Shown here: positions 25,261 to 33,427 of the stretch, piece after piece
Layout: each line of letters starts with the position of its first letter
How positions within the stretch are numbered: position 1 is the first letter of the stretch
From: QWHO01 sp039809865
GTDB taxonomy: Bacteria > Vulcanimicrobiota > Xenobia > Xenobiales > QWHO01
Direction: 5' to 3'
Length of the DNA: 64,000 bases
Assembly (NCBI GenBank): GCA_039809865.1
Contig: JBDHVW010000023.1
Location: forward strand, 31,964 to 95,963
Translations under genes and position numbers: made by a program
Notes under the pieces: generated by a model
What the model was told of the DNA's origin: nothing
Database searches by the model: none
Seen by the model: only the letters and a program-made list of their open reading frames with translations

Positions 25261-25875
25261 ATGCACGTCCGTCCTCTGGCCGCGTCGCCGCTGCGTGAGC
25301 GCGCCAAGAAGCTCTATGTCGAGATTCCTCCCGAGCCGGCCAAACCAGCCGAACTGGTGAAGCTAGAGCGTCAGCGGACGGCTTTGCGGGTCGGCGCCGC
25401 CGGAGTGGCCGCGCTGCATCTCGCCCCCGCCCTGCTGGGAAACCCCTGGGGAAGCTACACCGGAATGTTGGGCGCGACCGTGTCCAGCGTCTTTCTGGCC
25501 GCCGCCGCGGGTGCCGCGGTGGAGGATAAGCGACCCAAAGGGGACTGGCCGATCCCCGTGGCTCTGTTCGGCACCATGGCCGTCAGCGCGGCCCTGGGAG
25601 TGGCCGCCTGTTTCTATGGCAACCCCGTCCTCTGGACCCTGGACCTGGCCGTGGGAGTGACCGGGATGGTGCTGGGAACGCGTCTGCTCGAACAAGCCAG
25701 CGACTTTGACCACAGCCGCCTGCTGAGCGGCTACGAGAAGGCCCACGCCGCCTGGGAGCTGGACGCGGCCAAAGCTCTCGAGCCCCGTGGAGCGGCCGGC
25801 CCGCGCGAGATGGGCGAGCGGGACGGCGCGGTCATGATCGGCGGGGTGCGCCTCCCGAAGAAATCCAGTTCTTGA
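25261..25875 (+). CDS. Small Gly/Ala-rich membrane protein with VGGV-type C-terminal tail
   Basis: 204 aa, leader MHVRPLAASPLRERAKK. Four hydrophobic segments (about 42-62, 66-86, 97-117, 122-145) followed by a soluble tail ending ERDGAVMIGGVRLPKKSSS. The same tail pattern ends four other proteins in this window. Directly abuts the FtsH-like gene (TGA-ATG, same frame), so the two are coupled. The 3' end overlaps the convergent glycosyltransferase by 44 nt. Function unknown. Confidence 0.8.
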   Translation: MHVRPLAASPLRERAKKLYVEIPPEPAKPAELVKLERQRTALRVGAAGVAALHLAPALLGNPWGSYTGMLGATVSSVFLAAAAGAAVEDKRPKGDWPIPVALFGTMAVSAALGVAACFYGNPVLWTLDLAVGVTGMVLGTRLLEQASDFDHSRLLSGYEKAHAAWELDAAKALEPRGAAGPREMGERDGAVMIGGVRLPKKSSS

Positions 25876-26557
25876 GCGCTTTGAGTCGGCTCTTGAGCAG
25901 CGTCCCGTAAATCCGGATCGAGTCGCTCCAGAGATTGAAGTGAGAGCTCTCGTTCTCGCCGATGTAGACGGTCTGGATGGTGACCTGGCGCAGCGGACGC
26001 TTGCGCAGGTAGAGCAGCACCTCGAGCTCGTACTCGTAGCCGTTGGACTCGATCGTGCTCAACTCGGGCAGCCAGACGCGCGGGAGCCCGCGCAGTCCCG
26101 TCTGGGTGTCGCGAATGAAGCGTCCGACCAGCAGGAAGAAGACCACGCGGGTCAGCACGTTGCCGGCCATGCGCACCAGCGGAACGCCCTTGCGGGTGAA
26201 GCTGCGCACGCCCAGCACCAGGGTCTCGGGGTGCTTCCAGAGCTCCTCGGCGCACAGCCAGGCGTCCTCCGCCCGGTGCTGGCCGTCGGCGTCCAGCGTG
26301 ACCACGCCCACCTCGTCGGCCGGAGCGGTGTCCCAGAGGTAGCGCTGCCCCGTCTTCAGGGCCGCGCCCTTCCCCTGGTTCTGCCTGTGCACCAGCAAAG
26401 TGACCCCCTCGAGTCGATCGAAGATGGCCTGGCACTCGGGCTTGCTGCCGTCGTTCACCACGACGATGCGCGAGAAACCGACCTTTTTGACGGCTTCCAC
26501 GACCTCGAGCAACATCTCGTTGGGCTGGTAGGCGGGGATCAGGGCGGCGACGGACAT
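25832..26557 (-). CDS. Family 2 glycosyltransferase (dolichol-phosphate mannosyltransferase-like)
   Basis: 241 aa. GT-A fold motifs: IPAYQPNE, VVNDGS, NQGKGAALKTG, and the metal-binding DxD as TLDADGQH (D89/D91), then RDTQTGLRG. Similar to DPM1-like enzymes that charge polyprenyl phosphate or modify lipid-linked sugars at the membrane. One hydrophobic stretch (about 130-145) may associate with the membrane. Neighbouring PAP2 phosphatase and GT39 enzyme fit lipid-linked sugar metabolism. Confidence 0.92.
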   Translation of the reverse strand: MSVAALIPAYQPNEMLLEVVEAVKKVGFSRIVVVNDGSKPECQAIFDRLEGVTLLVHRQNQGKGAALKTGQRYLWDTAPADEVGVVTLDADGQHRAEDAWLCAEELWKHPETLVLGVRSFTRKGVPLVRMAGNVLTRVVFFLLVGRFIRDTQTGLRGLPRVWLPELSTIESNGYEYELEVLLYLRKRPLRQVTIQTVYIGENESSHFNLWSDSIRIYGTLLKSRLKALKNWISSGGAPRRS

Positions 26558-26613
26558 CCGCCAACCTTCGCGGGTTTCATCTTAACTTCATTTTCGCCCG
26601 CTAGGCTGTCGGG

Positions 26614-27186
26614 GTGCGATACTTTTACCTCGTGCTGCTGGTGGTAGCGCTGGGCCTTTTCTGGCTCACGGAGGAGACGCTGGAGGGCGAGATGCGGGTC
26701 GTGGATACGGCGGTGCTGAGCCGGTTCCAGGTCTGGCGGGCACCCGCGCTGGACCGCCTGGCCGTGGGTATCAGCCTGCTGGGCGCCGCCCCCGGCACGC
26801 TGCTGATGACCATCCTGGCCTATCTCAAGCTCGCCCGGCGCGACGGCCGGACGCTGCTGGTCGTGATGGCCGGCGGCACCGTCCTGACCGTGTGCCTCAA
26901 GCAGATCTTCGCGGTCACGCGCCCCTCGCCGGTCGATTCGCTGTTGCCCGCCGCGGGATTCAGCTACCCCAGCGGCCACGCCCTGATGGCTGTCTGTCTC
27001 TACGGCTACCTGGGCTTTCTCGCCTGGCGGGCCCGTAAGCCCTGGCTCACGGCCCTTTGCCTGGCGCTCGTCCTGAGTATCGAGTGGAGCCGGCTCTATC
27101 TCAACGTGCACTGGCCCAGCGACATCCTGGCCGGCACCCTGACCGCCTCGCTCTGGCTGGCGTTTTGCCTGAGCCAACGCCGGTGA
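26614..27186 (+). CDS. PAP2-family phosphatase
   Basis: 190 aa integral membrane phosphatase. All three motifs are intact: K96-x6-R103P104 (KQIFAVTRP), PSGH (119-122) and SR-x5-H (R160, H166) in SRLYLNVHWPSD. Likely dephosphorylates phosphatidate, lipid A precursors or undecaprenyl pyrophosphate. GTG start at 26614. Its stop overlaps the next gene (GTGA). Confidence 0.93.
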   Translation: MRYFYLVLLVVALGLFWLTEETLEGEMRVVDTAVLSRFQVWRAPALDRLAVGISLLGAAPGTLLMTILAYLKLARRDGRTLLVVMAGGTVLTVCLKQIFAVTRPSPVDSLLPAAGFSYPSGHALMAVCLYGYLGFLAWRARKPWLTALCLALVLSIEWSRLYLNVHWPSDILAGTLTASLWLAFCLSQRR

Positions 27187-27914
27187 GCAAGGTTCCCCAG
27201 GTCACCCTGGCCTTCTGGGCCATCAAGATTCTGGCCACCACCCTGGGCGAGACGGCCGGCGATGCCGTCACGATGACCTGGAATCTGGGCTACGCCAAAG
27301 GGAGCCTGATCTTCCTGGCCGCCTTCGCCGTGGCGCTGACGGCTCAGCTCAGTGCCAGACGCTGCCTTCCCGCGCTCTATTGGGCGGTCGTGGTGACCAC
27401 CACCACGGTCGGCACGACCATGTCCGACTACCTGGACCGCTCGCTGGGACTGGGCTATCCTCGCGCTTCGGCCCTGCTCCTCGGCCTGGTTCTTCTCACT
27501 CTGGCTGTCTGGCGCCTCACCCGCGGGCGCGTCCAGTTCCAAGAAGTGACCGGGGGCCCCGATGAAGCGTTCTACTGGCTCACGATCTTGCTCGCCAACA
27601 CCCTGGGGACGGCTCTGGGCGACTTTACGGCCGATGACCTCGGCTTCGGCTTCGGCCGAGCAGCGCTGTTGTTTGCAGGCCTTCTGGTGCTGGTCGTGGG
27701 CGGTCATTTCGCCGCCCGCAGGCTGGACGCGCTCTGGTTCTGGGCGGCCTACATCCTGACGCGGCCCTTCGGCGCGACGCTGGGAGACACGTTGACCAAG
27801 CCCCTGGACATGGGCGGCCTCGACCTGGGGCGGATCGCATCGTCCCTGGTCCTGGGACTGGCGATGATGCTGTTGATTCAGTTCCACTACGACCGCAAGA
27901 GAGGCGCTCGATGA
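27183..27914 (+). CDS. COG4705-type membrane-anchored protein
   Basis: 243 aa from the GTG at 27183. Built of internal repeats, each with a T-L-G-(E/T/D)-x-x-x-D element: TTLGETAGDA, TTVGTTMSDYL, NTLGTALGDF and ATLGDTLTK, separated by paired hydrophobic helices (about eight in all). This is the pattern of the COG4705 uncharacterised family. Overlap with the PAP2 gene suggests co-expression. No known biochemical activity. Confidence 0.82.
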   Translation: MSKVPQVTLAFWAIKILATTLGETAGDAVTMTWNLGYAKGSLIFLAAFAVALTAQLSARRCLPALYWAVVVTTTTVGTTMSDYLDRSLGLGYPRASALLLGLVLLTLAVWRLTRGRVQFQEVTGGPDEAFYWLTILLANTLGTALGDFTADDLGFGFGRAALLFAGLLVLVVGGHFAARRLDALWFWAAYILTRPFGATLGDTLTKPLDMGGLDLGRIASSLVLGLAMMLLIQFHYDRKRGAR

Positions 27915-28004
27915 GACCACCCGGCCGGTGCCACGGCCAGCCAGTTTCTACGAACGTCCTCGAAGCCGTCTCCAATTCCGTGAGCGCAACGTGGTGGTCG
28001 CCCC

Positions 28005-28211
28005 GTGGAGCTGATGCAGACCCGGTCGCGCGAAGACACGCTGGGCAAGGTGGGGACGCAGGTGGCCGAGAAGGACGTGCGCGTGAGGATTCCGGAGGCC
28101 ACTCCCGAGACGGTGCCTATCGTAGGAGCGAACGGTGGCTGGCAGCCGCTGAGCCGTCTGGCGACGCTCTTCATCGCAACTTCATCTTCCCTGGCTAGTG
28201 TGCAGGAATGA
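28005..28211 (+). CDS. Possible small protein (68 aa), unknown
   Basis: The stretch between 27915 and 28207 holds no recognised gene. A GTG-started frame at 28005 (VELMQTRSREDTLGKVGTQV...) ends in an ATGA overlap with the GT39 gene, the same junction style used by confirmed genes here, which slightly favours coding. No domain, membrane segment or homology recognised, and a minus-strand frame covers the same region. Low confidence. Confidence 0.3.
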   Translation: MELMQTRSREDTLGKVGTQVAEKDVRVRIPEATPETVPIVGANGGWQPLSRLATLFIATSSSLASVQE

Positions 28212-29617
28212 AGCGCTTCTGGGCCATGATGGCGGTACTCACGACTCTGCGGTTGCTGGTGATCGGCCGCGTCGGATTAGCTCAGGAGGAAGCCTACCAC
28301 TGGAACTTCGCGCAGCACCCGGACTTTTCGTATTTCGATCATCCCCCGATGGTTGGCTGGCTCATCGCGCTCTCGCCCGGCAGCAGCGAGTTCTTCGTGC
28401 GCTTGCCCGCGGTGCTGCTGTTCGTGGCCTCCAGCTGGTTCATCTTCGACCTGGGGCGCCGCATGTTCGGCGAGAACGTCGGGCTGGGCAGCGCGCTGCT
28501 GCTCAACTTCATGCCGATCTTCGCCCTGTTCAGCGCGGTGATGATGCCCGATTCGCCCCATCTGCTGGCCTGGTGCGCTGGATTGTGGGCCGGCTGGCGT
28601 CTGGTCGAGTCCGAGGACCAGCGCTGGTGGATCGTCCTGGGGATCATCACCGGCCTTGGCATGCTCTCGAAGTATCCCGCCCTGCTCATTCCGCTGCCGG
28701 CGTTCTTGCTGGTCCGGCGCCGGGGCGTCTTCTTGTGCGGCGTCATCGCGCTGTTGCTGTTCTCGCCCGTGCTCTACTGGAACGCCACCCACGATTGGGC
28801 TTCCTTCCTGTTCCAGGGCACCCAGCGCTTCGGCGAGGCCACCCGCCCCGGCCATCTCTGGCGCTCGTGGGTGTTCCAGTTGGGACTGGCCACGCCTGCG
28901 GGGCTGGCGCTCATCCTCTGGGCTCACTACCGGGCTTTGCGGCGCTGGCACGACCGGCGGTTCGCCTATCTCTCGCTGGCCTCGCTGCCGTTCTTGACCT
29001 TGATGGCGGTGCTCTCGCTGCAGCGACTGGTGCAACTCAACTGGCCGTTGCCCGGTTACGTGGGCGCTGTGGTGCTGGTGGTGGCTCTGCTGGCCGAAGG
29101 CTGGCCCTCCACGCGCCTGGCGGTTGTGGCGCTGGCCTTCTGGGGAGGCCTGCTGAGCTATCTGGTCTGGTTGCCGGCCCTGGTCCCGATCGCTGCCTTT
29201 AATCCGGCCGATACCTTCGACGGTTGGGACGAGATGGCCCGGCACGCGGCCTCCGTGCGCGCCTCCATGGCGCGCCCCGAGCATACCTTCTACCTGGGCA
29301 GCGGCTATCCGCAGGCCAGCGAGATCGCCTATTATCTGCGCGAGCCCCACCGCTGTCTGGCCCAGAACGCGGTCGGCCTGCCCGGGGCCGTCTCCTTCCA
29401 GTTCTGGGAGCAGCCCGACGACTTTGCCGGTTGGGATGCCGTGGTGGTCACCGAAGGGAGCCGATTCGTGATCCCCCGAGAAGCTCTGGACCCCTATTTC
29501 GAGCGGGTCGAGGAGGGGGAAACTTTCGTGGTGGAAAGAGCTGGAAGCCCCCTGCGCCGATGCACCTTCTATCGGGCCTACGGGTATCGTCCCCCCAAGA
29601 GCGAAAAAGACAGGTGA
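28208..29617 (+). CDS. Family 39-like glycosyltransferase (ArnT/PMT type), integral membrane
   Basis: 469 aa. N-terminal acidic motif QEEAYHWNFAQH after the first hydrophobic segment and FDHPPMVGWL are the hallmarks of the PMT_2/ArnT fold, which uses polyprenyl-phosphate sugars as donors. About ten membrane segments are followed by a soluble C-terminal domain (about 330-469). Acceptor may be lipid A, protein or wall polymer. The GT2 and PAP2 genes upstream could provide donor lipid and recycling. Its stop overlaps the response-regulator ATG by one base (TGATG). Confidence 0.9.
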   Translation: MKRFWAMMAVLTTLRLLVIGRVGLAQEEAYHWNFAQHPDFSYFDHPPMVGWLIALSPGSSEFFVRLPAVLLFVASSWFIFDLGRRMFGENVGLGSALLLNFMPIFALFSAVMMPDSPHLLAWCAGLWAGWRLVESEDQRWWIVLGIITGLGMLSKYPALLIPLPAFLLVRRRGVFLCGVIALLLFSPVLYWNATHDWASFLFQGTQRFGEATRPGHLWRSWVFQLGLATPAGLALILWAHYRALRRWHDRRFAYLSLASLPFLTLMAVLSLQRLVQLNWPLPGYVGAVVLVVALLAEGWPSTRLAVVALAFWGGLLSYLVWLPALVPIAAFNPADTFDGWDEMARHAASVRASMARPEHTFYLGSGYPQASEIAYYLREPHRCLAQNAVGLPGAVSFQFWEQPDDFAGWDAVVVTEGSRFVIPREALDPYFERVEEGETFVVERAGSPLRRCTFYRAYGYRPPKSEKDR

Positions 29618-30282
29618 TGCGGGTCTTACTGGCTGAAGACGAGAGAGGGATCGCGGATTTCCTGGTGACGGGCCTCAGCGAGCAGGGCTACGCGGTCGAT
29701 CTGGCCGAGGACGGTGAATTGGCCCTGGACTGGCCGGGCATCGCCTCTTACGACCTCATCGTGCTGGACGTGATGCTGCCCGTCCGTCCCGGCACCGAGG
29801 TCTGCCGGCTGCTGCGAGAGCGCGGCCTGAAGACGCCCATCCTGATGTTGACGGCGCGCGACTCGATCGAGGACCGGGTGCTCGGGCTCGACAGCGGCGC
29901 CGACGATTACCTGGTCAAACCCTTCGCGTTCAGTGAGCTGCTGGCGCGGATGCGGGCGCTGGCGCGGCGCCCGCCCCAGCTCAGCGGACGTGTCCTGGAG
30001 CTGGCCGACTTGAGCCTGGACACGGTCACGCGCCGGGCCTCCCGGCGGGGACGCGAGGTGCGTCTGACCACCAAGGAATACAGCCTGCTCGAGTATTTCC
30101 TGCGGCACCCCTACCAGGTTCTCTCGCGCGATCAGATCGCCGAGAACGTCTGGAACCACGATTTTGACAATGCCACCAACGTGATCGACGTCCACATCCG
30201 CAACCTGCGCCGCAAGCTGGAGGAGCCGAGTCTTCTGAACACCATTCGCGGGGCTGGATACATACTGTCGGACCAGATGTGA
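29617..30282 (+). CDS. OmpR/PhoB-family response regulator
   Basis: 221 aa. Receiver domain with acidic residues E7/D8, phosphoacceptor D51 in IVLDVMLP and Lys in DDYLVKPFAF; C-terminal winged helix with KEYSLLEYFLRHP and NVIDVHIRNLRRKL. Forms a pair with the overlapping sensor kinase (GTGA at 30279). Likely controls the upstream membrane glycosyltransferase or envelope functions; such regulators bind direct repeats with about 11-bp spacing. Confidence 0.95.
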   Translation: MRVLLAEDERGIADFLVTGLSEQGYAVDLAEDGELALDWPGIASYDLIVLDVMLPVRPGTEVCRLLRERGLKTPILMLTARDSIEDRVLGLDSGADDYLVKPFAFSELLARMRALARRPPQLSGRVLELADLSLDTVTRRASRRGREVRLTTKEYSLLEYFLRHPYQVLSRDQIAENVWNHDFDNATNVIDVHIRNLRRKLEEPSLLNTIRGAGYILSDQM

Positions 30283-31514
30283 GCACCCACACGCGTCTCA
30301 CGCTCTGGTACGCCGGGGTGCTGGCCCTGGTGCTGCTGGTCTTCAGCCTGGGGACTTACTGGCTGCTGCGGCAGTCGCTCTACATGACGCTGGATGAGAG
30401 CCTGGAGAATCGCTCCCGCGACCTGGTCGGCCTGATCGCGGTGCGCCACGGCGTATTTCCCGGGATGATCCCCGACCCCGTCGACCAGTACGTCCGCGTT
30501 TACGACGCGCAGGGCAAACTGGCGTTCTCGACTCCCCAGACCGCCAGCTATCGCGTGCGGCGCAGCGCCCTGCCGGACGGAGGCGTGCTGGAAGTGGGAA
30601 TCGAGACCACCGAGGTTCAGGATCTGCTGTGGCGGCTGACCCTGGTTTGGCTCTGGACGATCCCCCTGTCGCTGCTGGTGGCCAGTCTGGTCGGCGCCTT
30701 CATGGCGCGCCGCGCCCTTCGGCCCATCGATGAGCTGACGCGAATGGCGCAGCGCATTACCGCCGAAGATCTGAGCCAGCGGATCGACACCCGGATGGCC
30801 CAGGACGAGGTCGGGCGCCTGGCCACCACCCTGAATGCGATGATCGCGCGGCTGGAGAGCGCCTTTGCCCGCCAGCGCCAGTTTACCGCCGATGCTTCGC
30901 ACGAGCTGCGCACTCCCCTGACGATTCTCAAAGGACAGCTCGACGTGGCTCTGCAGCGTGAGCGCACTCCCGAGGAGTATCGCGCGGCCCTGGTCTCGCT
31001 GGGGGAGCAGACGGACCGGATGATCCGCCTGGTGGGGAGTCTCCTGACCCTGTCGCGGGCCGAGTCGGGCCAGCTTTCGACCACGTTCGAGCCCCTGGAT
31101 GCCGGAGATCTCGTCACGGGCGCGGTGGAGCAGATGAGCATGCTGGCCGAGGAGCGCGGCGTGCCTCTGAGGGTCGAAGGGGGTCCTGTGGCCACCTTTC
31201 GAGGGGATGAAGATCTGCTGCTGCAGCTCATCCTGAACCTGATCGACAACGCCCTCAAAGCGGGTGGCAGCGTGACGGTGGGTTGGACCGAGCGCTCGTT
31301 GTGGGTCCGCGACACCGGGGTCGGCATCGCGCCCGAGCACCTGCCGCAGCTCTTCGAACGCTTTTACCGGGTGGACAAATCGCGCAGCCGTGCGGCCGGC
31401 GGCACCGGGCTGGGGCTGGCGATCGGGCACTGGATCGCCCAGGTGCACGGAGGGGCTCTGCGCGTGGAGAGCGCGCCGGGTCGGGGGTCCACGTTCCGGT
31501 TAGAGTTCAATTAG
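30279..31514 (+). CDS. Sensor histidine kinase (EnvZ/QseC-like)
   Basis: 411 aa, GTG start. Two membrane segments (about 8-30 and 118-142) flank an 85-residue periplasmic sensor. HAMP (about 145-195), HisKA with H208 in DASHELRTPLT, then HATPase with NLIDNALKAG, DTGVGIAPEHL and GGTGLGLAIG. Cognate of the overlapping response regulator. The 3' end overlaps the convergent glycerate kinase gene by 15 nt. Confidence 0.95.
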   Translation: MSTHTRLTLWYAGVLALVLLVFSLGTYWLLRQSLYMTLDESLENRSRDLVGLIAVRHGVFPGMIPDPVDQYVRVYDAQGKLAFSTPQTASYRVRRSALPDGGVLEVGIETTEVQDLLWRLTLVWLWTIPLSLLVASLVGAFMARRALRPIDELTRMAQRITAEDLSQRIDTRMAQDEVGRLATTLNAMIARLESAFARQRQFTADASHELRTPLTILKGQLDVALQRERTPEEYRAALVSLGEQTDRMIRLVGSLLTLSRAESGQLSTTFEPLDAGDLVTGAVEQMSMLAEERGVPLRVEGGPVATFRGDEDLLLQLILNLIDNALKAGGSVTVGWTERSLWVRDTGVGIAPEHLPQLFERFYRVDKSRSRAAGGTGLGLAIGHWIAQVHGGALRVESAPGRGSTFRLEFN

Positions 31515-32615
31515 GCAGAGGTCGTTGGCGTTGGTGCCCGTGGGGCCAGGCTTGAGGAGGGCGCCCACGGCCTCGAGCAGCGGGTAGGCGTTGTTTTCTT
31601 CCAGGTGCCTTTGGGGGTCGAAGCCCAGCGCGCGGGCCCTGGCGCAGGTCTCGCCGTCGACGATGGCCCCGGCCGCGTCGGTGGGGCCGTCGATGCCGTC
31701 GGAGCCGGCCGCCAGGAGGCGTGCGTTCTGGCCCTCGACCAGGAGGGCGAAGGCCAGGGCCAGCTCCTGGCAGCGGCCGCCTTTGCCGTCGTGGTTTTTG
31801 AGGGTGACGGTGGGCTCGCCGCTGGCCACCCATCGGCCCGGGGAAAGATGGGAGAGCTCTCGCGCCACCTGGCGGGCCTCGCCCTGCAGAGCCCAGGTCG
31901 CCAGTTGCGATCGGGGCCAGGCCGCGACGGCCGCCTGGGCCAGGGTCCGATTGTCGGCCAGAATCTTGTAGCGGCAACTTTCGAAGCACGGGTCGCCGGG
32001 CTTGACGGTCTCCTGGAACGGCAGGAAGGGAAGGTCGAGGCCGCGGCAGGCGTGCAAGGCGTCTTGCACCGTGGTCGGATCGGGCGCGGTGGGCCCGCTG
32101 GCGATGGCCTCGGGCGGGCTAAAGAGCACGTCGCTCAGCGCCAGCGTGTGGCACGGGGTCAGCCGGGCCAGGTGCCCCCCTTTTAGACGCGACAGGTGGC
32201 GTCGCACGACGTTGATCCGTTCGATGGGCACGCCCCCGGCCAGCAGGGCGCGGGTGGTCCGGCGCAGCTCCTCCAGCGTCACCCGGGGCGCCTCCGCCAG
32301 GGCGGAGCCGCCTCCCGAGAGGAGCACCAGCAGCTCCCCTTTCTGGGCAAACTCCAGGATGGCTTCACCGGCCGCGAGACTGCGCTCATCCGGCACGGGA
32401 TGGGACCCGTGCAGCACCCGCACGCCGGGCAACTCTCCGCCGGGCGCCACCACCAGCACGTCTTGAAAGTGGCGCTGGTCCAGGGCCGCTCGGGTCATGG
32501 GAAGGGCCGCCTTGCCCAGAGCCAGCAGGTAAGGGGGAGCCTGAGAGAGGTCCTCGGCGGCGACGAGCCGGTAAGGATCGACCGCGTCAATGGCGGCTCG
32601 ATAGATGGCTTCCAC
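31500..32615 (-). CDS. Glycerate 2-kinase (MOFRL/DUF4147 family)
   Basis: 371 aa from the GTG at 32615, whose first base is shared with the toxin stop (TAGTG). Motifs typical of the class: LLSGGGSALAEAP, NVVRRHLSRLKGG, ASGPTAPDP, GGRCQELALAFAL, DGIDGPTDAAGA. Phosphorylates D-glycerate to 2-phosphoglycerate. It is shorter than the usual 420-450 aa, mainly at the N-terminus. The toxin-antitoxin pair directly upstream means its natural promoter may have been displaced, so it may be read from the TA promoter. Confidence 0.88.
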   Translation of the reverse strand: MEAIYRAAIDAVDPYRLVAAEDLSQAPPYLLALGKAALPMTRAALDQRHFQDVLVVAPGGELPGVRVLHGSHPVPDERSLAAGEAILEFAQKGELLVLLSGGGSALAEAPRVTLEELRRTTRALLAGGVPIERINVVRRHLSRLKGGHLARLTPCHTLALSDVLFSPPEAIASGPTAPDPTTVQDALHACRGLDLPFLPFQETVKPGDPCFESCRYKILADNRTLAQAAVAAWPRSQLATWALQGEARQVARELSHLSPGRWVASGEPTVTLKNHDGKGGRCQELALAFALLVEGQNARLLAAGSDGIDGPTDAAGAIVDGETCARARALGFDPQRHLEENNAYPLLEAVGALLKPGPTGTNANDLCLIEL

Positions 32616-33058
32616 TACGTGGCTGGTGGGACCAGCTCGAACCCCAGTGCCGAAGCATTCTCGCGAAGGCGGTTGTCGAGACTCACCAGCTTGAGGTCGG
32701 GGACATCTGTGCGAGCCAGAGCTAGAGTTGCCAGGTGGATCGAGTCCAGGCTGCGCAAAGGCTCGCGCGGCCAGGGCAAGCCAGCGCGTGCAAGAACTGG
32801 CTTGGTGATGCCCCAGAGGTCCCATTCTCTGGCCAGATGGTGGAGGTCAGACTGGCGGCGCGAGGCAGAATTTTCGCCAATGGAACCAGCGGCGACAAGT
32901 CTAACCAACATTCGTTGGCACTCCAAAATCGTTAGCTCAGAAGCAAGAACCCGCTTTGCCTCACGTAGGCGTTTGGCTACGTTCTCGCGATCCGGTTCGT
33001 TGAGCAACCAACGGAGAACCGCGCTGCTGTCGGCATAGAGAGACTCAACGATCGCCAC
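32615..33058 (-). CDS. PIN-domain ribonuclease toxin (VapC-like)
   Basis: 147 aa from the GTG at 33058 with GAGGAAG at 33063-33069. PIN residues: D in LYADSSAVL, E in LTILECQRML, D in SLDSIHLATL and D in VSLDNRL. These metal-dependent nucleases cleave RNA when free of antitoxin. Overlaps the antitoxin gene by 14 nt, typical for type II modules, and its stop overlaps the glycerate kinase start. Confidence 0.9.
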   Translation of the reverse strand: MAIVESLYADSSAVLRWLLNEPDRENVAKRLREAKRVLASELTILECQRMLVRLVAAGSIGENSASRRQSDLHHLAREWDLWGITKPVLARAGLPWPREPLRSLDSIHLATLALARTDVPDLKLVSLDNRLRENASALGFELVPPAT

Positions 33059-33329
33059 GATCTTCCTCGAGAAGACGAGCGGCGGTGCCTGCCGGAAAGG
33101 AAAAATCGGCCTCCGGGTAGGAGTTGGGGTTATTTCCTGTACCCAACCTGACCAGGCCCTTTCGGGCTGATTCGAGCAATCCCGGATAAGGGAAATCCTC
33201 CTGCTGGGGCGGTTTGAGCTCGGCAATAATCTCTCCCCGGTCGGTCACCACGAGGGTCTCCCCACCGCGAACCAACCGGAGATAATGGCTCAGCCTGTTT
33301 TTCAACTCCCGAACACCGACGGTCGTCAT
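33045..33329 (-). CDS. Phd/YefM-family antitoxin
   Basis: 94 aa from the ATG at 33329. N-terminal DNA-binding half MTTVGVRELKNRLSHYLRLV and GGETLVVTDRGEIIAEL are diagnostic of prevent-host-death antitoxins. The C-terminal half (about 60-94) is disordered and would wrap the PIN toxin. Expected to autoregulate the operon by binding between 33330 and the divergent OPT gene. Confidence 0.92.
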   Translation of the reverse strand: MTTVGVRELKNRLSHYLRLVRGGETLVVTDRGEIIAELKPPQQEDFPYPGLLESARKGLVRLGTGNNPNSYPEADFSFPAGTAARLLEEDRGDR

Positions 33330-33427
33330 ACGTTCATTGTAGCCTCGTGTGGCTACCACGGCAAGACTCGTTGGAGTGTAACATCCTGGCAATCTCATGC
33401 ACCCCTGTCATGGAGGACCTTAGGGCC

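Noticed and set aside
27915..28207. tRNA or small RNA between the COG4705-type and GT39 genes
   Set aside because: I could not find a cloverleaf or a convincing stable fold by eye; only weak short frames are present.
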